NCBI RefSeq assembly: GCF_000379105.1
Contig: NZ_KB900609.1
Coordinates: 6,574,105 to 6,638,104, forward strand
Reading direction: 5' to 3'
Length of the DNA stretch: 64,000 nt
Source of the DNA: Methylobacterium sp. WSM2598
GTDB lineage: Bacteria > Pseudomonadota > Alphaproteobacteria > Rhizobiales > Beijerinckiaceae
The notes under the pieces were generated by a model that was not told where the DNA came from, ran no database searches, and saw nothing but the letters and a program-made list of their open reading frames with translations. Position 1 is the first letter of the stretch. Each line of letters begins with the position of its first letter. Below are positions 10,526-18,489 of this stretch, piece by piece. The position numbers and the translations under genes are program-made.

Positions 10526-10551
10526 GGAACAGCTTGAGCATAGGCGGCGTT
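10526..10551 (+). promoter_or_regulatory. EcfG-type general stress promoter upstream of shc
   Basis: Exact match to the alphaproteobacterial EcfG consensus: GGAAC at 10526-10530, a 17-bp spacer, CGTT at 10548-10551. It lies inside the 115-bp hpnE-shc gap, 71 bp before the shc start, and points toward it; the 5' leader would be about 65 nt. The motif is seen; its use is inferred. Confidence 0.6.
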
Positions 10552-10622
10552 CTTGCATCGCCGCGAATCAGGGATCCAACCGGCGTCGGGCGCGCCGCCC
10601 GACAGGAGAAGGTGAGATCATC

Positions 10623-12614
10623 GTGGGCAAGGTCGAGACGCTCCACCGCACGAGCACGCAGGACATCACGCTCGACGACGTCGAGCGGCGCGTCACGCTC
10701 GCGTCGAAGGCTCTCATGCGCCTCGCGAACGCGGACGGGCACTGGTGCTTCGAGCTGGAGGCCGACGCCACCATTCCGTCCGAGTACATCCTCTACCATC
10801 ATTTCCGCGGCTCGATCCCGACGGCCGAATTGGAGGGGAAGATCGCCGCCTACCTGCGCCGCACCCAGAGCGCGCAGCACGACGGCTGGGCCCTGATCCA
10901 TGACGGCCCCTTCGACATGAGCGCGACCGTCAAGGCCTACTTCGCCCTCAAGATGGTCGGCGACCCGATCGACGCGCCCCACATGCGCCGGGCCCGCGAC
11001 GCGATCCTGCGCCGGGGCGGCGCCGCCCACGCCAACGTCTTCACCCGGATCATGCTCGCCCTCTACGGCGAGGTGCCGTGGACCGCCGTGCCGGTGATGC
11101 CGGTCGAGGTGATGCTGCTGCCGCGGTGGTTCCCCTTCCACCTCGACAAGGTCTCCTACTGGGCCCGCACCGTGATGGTGCCGCTCTTCGTCCTGCAGGC
11201 CAAGAAGCCGCGGGCCCGCAACCCGCGCGGCATCGGCATCCGCGAACTCTTCGTCGAGGCGCCCGAGCGCGTGAAGCGCTGGCCGGCCGGCCCGCAGGAA
11301 TCCTCGCCCTGGCGCCCGGTCTTCGCGGCCATCGACAAGGTGCTGCAGAAGGTCGAGGGCTTCTTCCCGGCCGGCTCGCGGGCGCGGGCGATCGACAAGG
11401 CGGTGGCCTTCGTCAGCGAGCGCCTGAACGGCGAGGACGGGCTCGGCGCGATCTTCCCGGCCATGGTCAACACCGTGCTGATGTTCGAGGCGCTCGGCTA
11501 CCCGGACGACCACCCCCTCGCGGTCACGGCCCGCTCCTCGGTCGAGAAGCTCGTCACCGTCAAGGAGCACGAGGCCTACGTCCAGCCCTGCCTGTCCCCG
11601 GTCTGGGACACGGCGCTCGCCGCCCACGCCCTGATGGAAGCCGGCGGGACCGAGGCGGAGCGCCACGCCAAGCGCGCCATGGACTGGCTGAAGCCCCTGC
11701 AGGTGCTCGACATCAAGGGCGACTGGGCGGCCTCCAAGCCGGACGTGCGGCCGGGCGGCTGGGCCTTCCAGTACGCCAACCCGCACTACCCGGACCTCGA
11801 CGACACCGCGGTCGTGGTGATGGCCATGGACCGGGTGCAGAGCCGCCGCAGCCCCGGGCCCGACGCGGCCGATTACGGGCTCTCGATCGCCCGCGCCCGC
11901 GAATGGGTCGAGGGCCTGCAGAGCCGCGACGGCGGCTGGGCGGCCTTCGACGCGGACAACACCTACCACTACCTCAACTACATTCCGTTCTCGGATCACG
12001 GGGCGCTGCTCGACCCGCCGACCGCCGACGTGACGGCGCGCTGCGTCTCGATGCTGTCCCAGCTCGGCGAGACCCGGGAGACCTGCCCGCCCCTCGACCG
12101 CGGCGTCGCCTACCTGCTCGCCGACCAGGAGGCGGACGGCAGCTGGTACGGCCGCTGGGGCATGAACTACATCTACGGGACGTGGTCGGTGCTCTGCGCC
12201 CTCAACGCGGCCGGGATCGACCCCGCCTGCGAGCCGGTGCGGCGGGCGGTGACCTGGCTCACCGCGATCCAGAACCCCGACGGCGGCTGGGGCGAGGACG
12301 CGTCGAGCTACAAGCTCGAATATCGCGGCTACGAGCGGGCGCCGAGCACGGCCTCGCAGACCGCCTGGGCGCTGCTCGCGCTGATGGCGGCCGGCGAGGC
12401 GGACAACCCGGCCGTGGCGCGCGGCATCAACTACCTGACCCGCACCCAGGGGGCGGACGGGCTCTGGGCCGAGGACCGCTACACGGCGACCGGGTTCCCG
12501 CGCGTCTTCTACCTGCGCTACCACGGCTACGCGAAGTTCTTCCCCCTCTGGGCGCTGGCCCGCTACCGCAACCTCCAGCGGGGCAACAGCCTCAAGGTGG
12601 CGGTGGGGATGTGA
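10623..12614 (+). CDS. shc: Squalene-hopene cyclase
   Basis: 663 residues, class II triterpene cyclase (HpnF) that converts squalene to hopene and diplopterol at the membrane. The protonating DXDD motif is DLDD at residues 391-394, followed by TA. Several QW repeats are visible (for example GGWAAF, DGSWYGRWG, DGGWGED). GTG at 10623 is chosen because AAGGTGA lies about seven bases upstream and residues before it look non-coding; the frame itself is open further upstream. Transcription may come from the hpnC-E operon and from the EcfG-type promoter at 10526. Confidence 0.97.
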   Translation: MGKVETLHRTSTQDITLDDVERRVTLASKALMRLANADGHWCFELEADATIPSEYILYHHFRGSIPTAELEGKIAAYLRRTQSAQHDGWALIHDGPFDMSATVKAYFALKMVGDPIDAPHMRRARDAILRRGGAAHANVFTRIMLALYGEVPWTAVPVMPVEVMLLPRWFPFHLDKVSYWARTVMVPLFVLQAKKPRARNPRGIGIRELFVEAPERVKRWPAGPQESSPWRPVFAAIDKVLQKVEGFFPAGSRARAIDKAVAFVSERLNGEDGLGAIFPAMVNTVLMFEALGYPDDHPLAVTARSSVEKLVTVKEHEAYVQPCLSPVWDTALAAHALMEAGGTEAERHAKRAMDWLKPLQVLDIKGDWAASKPDVRPGGWAFQYANPHYPDLDDTAVVVMAMDRVQSRRSPGPDAADYGLSIARAREWVEGLQSRDGGWAAFDADNTYHYLNYIPFSDHGALLDPPTADVTARCVSMLSQLGETRETCPPLDRGVAYLLADQEADGSWYGRWGMNYIYGTWSVLCALNAAGIDPACEPVRRAVTWLTAIQNPDGGWGEDASSYKLEYRGYERAPSTASQTAWALLALMAAGEADNPAVARGINYLTRTQGADGLWAEDRYTATGFPRVFYLRYHGYAKFFPLWALARYRNLQRGNSLKVAVGM

Positions 12615-12620
12615 CCCCGG

Positions 12621-12664
12621 CGGAGGGGCCGGCCCGCCCGCGCGGGCAGGCCGCGCCCCCTCCG
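12621..12664 (+). terminator. Terminator-like inverted repeat after shc
   Basis: Arms CGGAGGGG (12621-12628) and CCCCTCCG (12657-12664) pair exactly, with further G/C pairing in the interior around CCCGCCCGCGCGGGC. It starts 6 bp after the shc stop. No T-tract; termination is inferred. Confidence 0.4.
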
Positions 12665-12735
12665 CGGAGCCTGCGCCTGCCTGCGCGGTTCCTCCATCGA
12701 GAGCCGGTCCGACCGGCGGCCGGCGGGATTGCGCG

Positions 12736-13767
12736 ATGACGCTCTTCAGCTACCACGCCTCGCACGAGCAGGTGGCCCCGCGCGACCTCCTCGCCCACGT
12801 GCAGCGGGCCGAGCAGGCGGGTTTCGACGGCGCCTTCTCGTCGGACCACCTCCAGCCCTGGTCGGCCGCGCAGGGCCAGTCGGGCTTCGCCTGGGCCTGG
12901 CTCGGGGCGGCGCTCCAGGCGACGCAGCGCCTGACCTTCGGGATCATCACGGTGCCGGGCGGCTGGCGCTACCACCCGGCGGTGCTGGCCCAGGCGGTGG
13001 CGACGCTCGGCCAGATGTATCCGGGCCGCCTGCCCTGGGTCGCGCTCGGCAGCGGGCAGGCCCTCAACGAATCGGTCACCGGCACGCCCTGGCCCGACCG
13101 GCCCGAGCGCCACGCGCGGCTGCGCGAGGGCGCCGAGATCATGCGGGCGCTGCTCGCGGGCGAGACCGTGACCCATCGCGGCCGGGTCTCGGCCCTGGAC
13201 GCCAAGGTGTGGTCCCGCCCCGAGACGCCGACCCGGCTGGTCGGCGCCGCCACCACGCCGGAGACCGCCGCCTGGCTCGGCACCTGGGCGGACGGGCTCC
13301 TGACGGTGGGCAGCCGGCCCGAGGCGCTCGCCCCGATCGTCGAGGCCTTCCGGGAGACCGGCGGCGCCGACAAGCCGATCTTCCTCAAGCTCGATCTCAG
13401 CTTCGCCCGCGACCCGGCCGAGGCGCTGGCGCAGGCGCACGCGGCCTGGCGCTTCAACCAGCTCGGCAGCCCGGTCGCCTGGGAATTGCGCAGCCCGGCC
13501 GAGTTCGACGCCGCGTCGCGGTTCGTGCGGCCGGAGGACATGCACGCCCAGGTGCTGGTCTCGGCGGATCTCGGCGAGATGACCGAGCGCATCGCCGCCT
13601 GCGCGGCTCTGGGCTTCGACAGCATCGACCTGCACCAGGTCGGCGGGGGCCAGGCCGCGTTCATCGACGCCTTCGGCGAGCGGGTGCTGCCGGCCCTGCG
13701 CGCCCGCCGGGCGCCGGCGGCGGATTTCGACCCGGCCCTGATGCGGCCGGCCGCGCGGGCCGGGTAG
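12736..13767 (+). CDS. LLM-class flavin-dependent oxidoreductase (TIGR03885-like)
   Basis: 343 residues with the TIM-barrel features of luciferase-like monooxygenases: SSDHLQPW, the GIITVPGGWRYHPAVLAQ segment and the G-rich VALGSGQALNE phosphate-binding stretch. It resembles the F420-like family that is thought to have reverted to FMN use (TIGR03885). Substrate unknown. Start ATG at 12736 with a weak GGCGGGA upstream. It lies between shc and hpnG but has no known hopanoid role; the two genes after it are broken, so this may be an insertion or decaying island within the hopanoid locus. Confidence 0.82.
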   Translation: MTLFSYHASHEQVAPRDLLAHVQRAEQAGFDGAFSSDHLQPWSAAQGQSGFAWAWLGAALQATQRLTFGIITVPGGWRYHPAVLAQAVATLGQMYPGRLPWVALGSGQALNESVTGTPWPDRPERHARLREGAEIMRALLAGETVTHRGRVSALDAKVWSRPETPTRLVGAATTPETAAWLGTWADGLLTVGSRPEALAPIVEAFRETGGADKPIFLKLDLSFARDPAEALAQAHAAWRFNQLGSPVAWELRSPAEFDAASRFVRPEDMHAQVLVSADLGEMTERIAACAALGFDSIDLHQVGGGQAAFIDAFGERVLPALRARRAPAADFDPALMRPAARAG

Positions 13768-13827
13768 GAGTCCCGCCCGGCGGCCCGTCGCGACGGATTC
13801 GGGCGGCCCCGCGGGCCGGCGGGGGGC

Positions 13828-14648
13828 ATGATGATGGACGTGCTGGCGTCGCTGCGCGCCCTCGGCGCGCCGAGCTGCCTGCTGGCCCTCGGCTGCGCGG
13901 CCGGCGCCGGGCTGGTCCTCGGGGGGCCGCGGCGCCTGCGCGCGGGCGGGGCTTTGCTCCTCGGCGCCGCGGCGGCGGCGCTCGGCCTCGTCCTGGTCCT
14001 GCCCCTGGACCAGTGCTGCTGCGGCCCCTGGAGGAGCGCTTTCCCGCCGCCGCGGAGCTGGCGCGGGTCGACGGGGTGGTCGTCCTCGGCGGCGCCCTGG
14101 CGGAGGGCATCCGGGCGGAGCGCGGCGCGCCGGGCCTGAACCGGGAGGCGGACCGGCTCGTCGCCTTCGCGGCGCTCGCGCGGCGCTACCCGGCCGCCAA
14201 GCTCGTCTTCGCGGGCGGCCCGGCCTCGGGGCGGCGGGAGGGGCTCACCGAGGCGCAGGCGAGCCGGGCCCTGCTCGAGGAGATCGGCCTGCCCCCCGGC
14301 CGGCTCCTCGTCGACGACCGCTCGCGGAGCACCTGGGAGAACGCCGTCGAGGCCCGCGCCCTGGCGCGGCCCGGGCCCGGGGAGACGTGGCTGCTCGTGA
14401 CCTCCGCGAGCCACATGCCCCGGGCCATGGGCGCGTTCCGGCGGGCCGGGTGGCCGCCGCTCCTGGCTTGGCCCGTGGCCTACCGCACGACGCGGCGCGG
14501 CGCGGCGGCCCTGCGGCCCCTCGGCGCCAAGCTCGCGGCCATCGACCTCGCCGCGCACGAATGGGCCGGGCTGCTCGCCTACCGCCTGCGCGGCCGCAGC
14601 GACCGGCTGCTGCCCGCGCCCGAGCCGGCGATCGCCGGACGCACCTGA
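13828..14648 (+). pseudogene. YdcF/DUF218-family protein, frameshifted
   Basis: The first frame (from ATG 13828, with further ATGs at 13831 and 13834) encodes two hydrophobic segments and reaches PLDQ. The expected continuation WLLRPLEERFP is present but in another frame, running to a stop at 14648 with DUF218 features: VDGVVVLGGAL, a NREADR segment, RSTWENAVEA and TSASHMPRAM. The break is at about 14012-14016, where one G appears to be missing: restoring it would read D-Q-W-L-L-R-P. YdcF-like proteins are membrane-anchored and linked to envelope metabolism. This is either a real single-base deletion or a sequencing error. Confidence 0.8.
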
Positions 14649-14876
14649 CGTAAGGTCAAGCTTAACCAATCCCGCCCTCGCCGCGCCCTGGCTGCTGGTG
14701 CCGCTCGCGGGGCCTCTGGTGCGGGCCGGGCTCCCGATCCTCGGCGCGATCGTGCCCTGCGCGCGCTTCGCGCAGGCCGCGCGCCTGCCCGCCGCGGCGC
14801 GGCTCCTGCCCGCCCTCCGACCGCCGCGGCGCGCCCCAGCGGCCTGATCCCGCCCTCACCACCAGGGAACACCGCG
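14649..14876. other. Gap between two broken genes
   Basis: 228 bp. A frame from about 14651 to the stop at 14847 reads as a hydrophobic, alanine/leucine-rich peptide without a usable start, possibly the remnant of a membrane protein. No similarity recognised. Confidence 0.3.
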
Positions 14877-15793
14877 ATGGCACGGCTCTTCGTCACGAGG
14901 GCTCCGGTTTCCTCGGCACCCTCCTGGTCGGCCGGCTGCTCGCCGAGGGCCCCGAGGGGGTGTTCCATTGCGCGGCCCTCCTCGCCCATGCGGCGCGCGG
15001 GCGCCGCGAGATCTGGTCCAGCAACGTCGAGGGAACCCGCTGCCTCGCCCGCGCGACCGCCGCCGCCGGCGTCCCGAACCTCGTCTTCGTCTCCAGCAAC
15101 TGTCTCTGGGGACACGGCTTCGACCGCCCGGTGCGCGAGGACGACCCGCCCGCGCCGTGCGAGATCCACGGTGCCAGCAAGTGGGAGGGCGAGAGGATCC
15201 TGGCCGACCACGCGGGCGACTTCGCGGCCGCGATCCTGCGCTCGCCGACCATTATCGACGAGGGGCGGCTCGGGCTGCTCGCCATCCTGTTCGAGTTCAT
15301 CGCCGAGGGGCGCAGGGTCTGGCTGGTGGGCCGGGGCGGGAACCGCTCCCGGTTCGTCGCCGCCCAGGATCTGATCGACGCGATGCTGCGCGCGTGGCGC
15401 GCCCGCATCGCCGGCACCTTCGGCATCGGCGCGGACCATGTCGGCACGATGCGGGACACCTTCGCGCAGGTGGCGGCGGCCGGCACCGGCGCGCGCGCGG
15501 CGCATCTCCCGGCGGCCCCGACCCTGCTCGCCATGCGGCCGGCCCACGCCCTGCGGGTCTCGCCCCTCGGGCCCTACCATGACCGCATGATCACCCAGGA
15601 TTTCGTCTTCGACACGACCCGCCTCAAGGCGGCGCTCGGCTGGCGCCCGACCCTGACGAACGGCGCCATGCTGCTGTCGGCCTACCGCTGCGACGCGGCC
15701 CACCGCGCGGAGATCGCGGCCCGCCGACGCGCCTCGGCCCATCGCCGCGCCGCCGGGATGGGGATCATCCGCCTGCTCAAATGGGTGTCCTGA
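14877..15793 (+). pseudogene. NAD-dependent epimerase/dehydratase, decayed
   Basis: The ATG at 14877 starts MARLFVT, then the frame breaks; the expected nucleotide-binding loop continues in another frame as GSGFLGTLLVGRLLAEG. That frame then jumps straight to GVFHCAALLAHAARG, skipping roughly 40 residues of the Rossmann fold. The rest is intact to the stop at 15793 (SSNVEGTRCL, VFVSSNCLWGHG, and a C-terminal SDR-type fold). The catalytic Tyr of YxxxK is His here (HGASK). A GTG at 14960 could express an N-truncated fragment, which could not bind NAD normally. It sits directly before hpnG and may be a lost hopanoid or sugar-modifying enzyme. Confidence 0.8.
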
Positions 15794-16021
15794 GGGTTCG
15801 GCGGCGGGGCGGATGCGGGCGCCGGGCCCCGCCCGGGACCCGCGATCCTGCCGCAGGCCCGGACCGCCGGCACCCTCCCGCCGCGGACCAGACCCTCGCC
15901 GCGCGCCTGCGGTCCGCCCGTGGCAGCGTCGCCACATCCCCGCCCCGAGCCCGCTGGTATGAAGGATGCACCGCGGCGGGATCCCGCCGGTCCCTTCCGC
16001 TCACACGGGGCGCCCATCCGC

Positions 16022-16756
16022 ATGATCGTCGTCGAGGACAGTCTCACCGGACCCCATCCCGTGCTGGCCGTGACCGGCCTCGCCCGCGAGGCGCGCCTCG
16101 CCGCGGGGCCGGGCGTCGCCACGGTGGGCGCGGGCGGCAATCCCGAGCGCCTGCGGGCCGTCCTGCGCGAGCGGGTGCGGCCCGGCTGCCGCGCGGTGAT
16201 GAGCATCGGCATCGCGGGCGGGCTCGATCCGGCCCTGGCGCCCGGCGACGTGGTGGTGGCCACCGGCGTGGTCGCGGCCGGCCGGCGCCACGGCGCCCAT
16301 CCGGACGTGGTGCGGGCGCTGGCCGCGCGCCTCGCGGACGCGCCGTTCCGGGTCCGGCGGGCCGACCTCGCCGGGGAGGACTTCGCCGTGCTCTCGCCCC
16401 ACGCCAAGGCGGTGCTGCACGTGCAGACGGGCGCGGCCGCCGTCGACATGGAGTCGCACGTGGCGGCGTCCTTCGCGCAGGCGCACGGGCTGCCCTTCTG
16501 CGCCGTGCGGGTGATCTGCGACCCCGCCGACCGGGCGCTCCCCGCCGCGATCGCCAAGGCCCTCAAGCCGAACGGCGAGCCCGACCTGCTCGCCGTCCTG
16601 TCGGCGCTGGCGCGCCGCTCCGCCAAGGTGGGCGGGCTCGTGCGCCTCGCCCGCGATTCCTCGGCGGCCTTCGCCTCCCTAGGCCGCTGTCGCGCGCTTC
16701 TTGGCGTCGGCCTCGGCGTTCCGGATCTCGGAGAGCTTCTGCGCGACGTTGCGTGA
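16022..16756 (+). CDS. hpnG: Adenosylhopane nucleosidase/phosphorylase HpnG
   Basis: 244 residues with the purine nucleoside phosphorylase/MTAN fold: SIGIAGGLDP (61-70), AVDMESHVAA with catalytic-type Glu144, and VICDPAD with Asp168. HpnG removes adenine from adenosylhopane to give (phospho)ribosylhopane. ATG at 16022 is chosen; an earlier ATG at 15959 is in frame, but the codons between have mixed wobble bases unlike the gene. The last 78 bp overlap the 3' end of hpnH on the other strand. It follows 228 bp with no visible gene. Confidence 0.88.
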   Translation: MIVVEDSLTGPHPVLAVTGLAREARLAAGPGVATVGAGGNPERLRAVLRERVRPGCRAVMSIGIAGGLDPALAPGDVVVATGVVAAGRRHGAHPDVVRALAARLADAPFRVRRADLAGEDFAVLSPHAKAVLHVQTGAAAVDMESHVAASFAQAHGLPFCAVRVICDPADRALPAAIAKALKPNGEPDLLAVLSALARRSAKVGGLVRLARDSSAAFASLGRCRALLGVGLGVPDLGELLRDVA

Positions 16757-17833
16757 GAAGACGAACTCCGCCGGGCGCTGGTTCTCCAGGGAGATCTCCG
16801 GGGCCATCTCGCCCTCGGTCCGGATGCCGCGCAGCGCGAAGACGAGCGGCTTCCAGGGCTTGCGCACCGAATCGACCACCGAGGACGCCTCGTAGCCGGA
16901 ATGCACCATGCAGTCCGCGCACTTCTCGTAGTTGCCGGTGCCGTAGGCGTCCCAGTCGGTCGTCTCCATCAGCTCCTTGAAGGTCTTGGCGTAGCCCTCG
17001 CCCAGCAGGTAGCAGGGCTTCTGCCAGCCGAACACGGTCCGGGTCGGGTTGCCCCAGGGCGTGCAATGGTAGGACTGGTTGCCCGCCAGGAAGTCGAGGA
17101 ACAGGCCCGATTGCTGGAAGGTCCACTTCTCGCGGCCCTTCTGCTTGCCGAGGCGGAACACGCCGCGGAACAGCTCCTTGGTGGCCTTCCGGTTCAGGAA
17201 GTGCTGCTGATCGGGCGCGCGCTCGTAGGCGTAGCCGGGCGAGACGGTGATGCCGTCGATGCCCATCCGGGTCACGCTGTCGAAGAAGTCGGCGATCCGC
17301 TCCGGCGCGGAGTTGTTGAAGAAGGTGCAGTTGATCGTGACGCGGAAGCCCAGATCCTTGGCCTTCTTGATCGCCGCCACCGCCTTGTCATAGACGCCGC
17401 GCTGGCACACCGACTTGTCGTGCATCTCCTTGTCGCCATCGAGATGGATCGACCAAGTGAAGTACGGGCTCGGCTTGTACTGCGAGATCTTCTTCTCGAG
17501 CAGCAAAGCGTTCGTGCAGACGATCGCGAATTTCTTCTGCTGGATGATGCCCTCGACGATCTGGGGCAGGTCCTTGTGCAGCAGAGGCTCGCCGCCCGCG
17601 ATGACGACGACCGGCGCGCCGCACTCGCGGACCGATTCCAGGGCCTCGTCGACCGGCAGACGCTTGTTGAGAATCTCGTCCGGATAATCGATCTTCCCGC
17701 AGCCGGCGCAGGCCAGATTGCAGCGGAACAGCGGCTCCATCATCATCACGAGCGGGTAGCGCTTGCGGCCCGTGAGGTGCTGCTTGAGGATGTAGCCGCC
17801 GATCTTTGCGACGTACCGAAGAGGGATGCCCAA
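16679..17833 (-). CDS. hpnH: Adenosylhopane-forming radical SAM protein HpnH
   Basis: 384 residues. The radical SAM cluster motif is Cys38-x3-Cys42-x2-Cys45 (CNLACAGC) and a C-terminal Cys-rich part includes YEKCADC. HpnH joins a 5'-deoxyadenosyl group to hopene, the first side-chain step. The start is TTG at 17833, decided by an AAGGAG eight bases upstream and by the conserved MGIPLRYVAKIGGYILKQ N-terminus. The 3' end is antisense to the last 78 bp of hpnG, an unusual convergent overlap of consecutive pathway enzymes. It is divergent from hpnN. Confidence 0.95.
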   Translation of the reverse strand: MGIPLRYVAKIGGYILKQHLTGRKRYPLVMMMEPLFRCNLACAGCGKIDYPDEILNKRLPVDEALESVRECGAPVVVIAGGEPLLHKDLPQIVEGIIQQKKFAIVCTNALLLEKKISQYKPSPYFTWSIHLDGDKEMHDKSVCQRGVYDKAVAAIKKAKDLGFRVTINCTFFNNSAPERIADFFDSVTRMGIDGITVSPGYAYERAPDQQHFLNRKATKELFRGVFRLGKQKGREKWTFQQSGLFLDFLAGNQSYHCTPWGNPTRTVFGWQKPCYLLGEGYAKTFKELMETTDWDAYGTGNYEKCADCMVHSGYEASSVVDSVRKPWKPLVFALRGIRTEGEMAPEISLENQRPAEFVFSRNVAQKLSEIRNAEADAKKRATAA

Positions 17834-18489
17834 GATCGAGGCTCCTTGTCTCGCTTGCAGGGGGATGAACCGAGGGTCCTTAGCGCGAAAAACGGCGGAA
17901 TTCCAGCAACCTAGGTTCGAATGGCTCTAACCGTTGCCCAAACCCAACGGTCCGGCGACGCTAACCCGCCCTCGCGCGTCGACCAATGCCGCGGGCGCAA
18001 CCTTGATGCGACGCTGCAGCGCAGCAAGCCACGGCCCGGGCGGCGGCCGGGCGCCGCGCGGCGGCGCAACCGGGCGCCCGGGCGATTCGGTGCCCGTCCC
18101 GGGATTCGCTGCCCCGTCCGGACGATTCGCTCCCGCGCGCCGGCCCGTTCGAGACGGGGTGCGGCCCTCCCGGGCGAGGGACGCGGCGCCTCGGGACGGG
18201 CCGCGGGAGCGCGTCCTCGCGAGGTCCGGGCGGGCGCGCCGCGCCGGGGACGCGCACCCGTCCGGAGCCCGGCGCGTTGCAATCGCCTCTCGGGGCCACT
18301 ACTTAGCGCGCCAACGCCCGGGAACGATGCGGGGCGCTCCGGCTTGCCGGACGAGGGCCCCCGGCACCGTGCCCGCCCCGACGCGCGGCGTGCGCCCGCA
18401 TGTGCGGCGTGCGCAAGCGTGGGGTCGCGGCACCGACGGATCCGGGCGGGAGCGCGCTCCCGGCCCCGCACAAGGTTAGGCTAGACCAC
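17834..18489. other. Long hpnH-hpnN divergent intergenic region
   Basis: About 656 bp without a convincing gene. The 17860-17960 part near hpnH is relatively AT-rich (AAAAACGG, TTCGAATGG, TAACCGTTG) and is the likeliest place for the hpnH promoter. The centre (18000-18300) is extremely GC-rich with irregular wobble use. Frames open here lack ribosome sites and domain similarity. No EcfG- or Fnr-type motif seen. Confidence 0.5.

Noticed and set aside
17905..17935. GGTTCGAA string resembling a tRNA T-loop
   Set aside because: No acceptor or anticodon stems can be formed around it.
17921..18484. A gene in the hpnH-hpnN gap
   Set aside because: Open frames exist on both strands but lack ribosome sites, normal wobble bias and any similarity.
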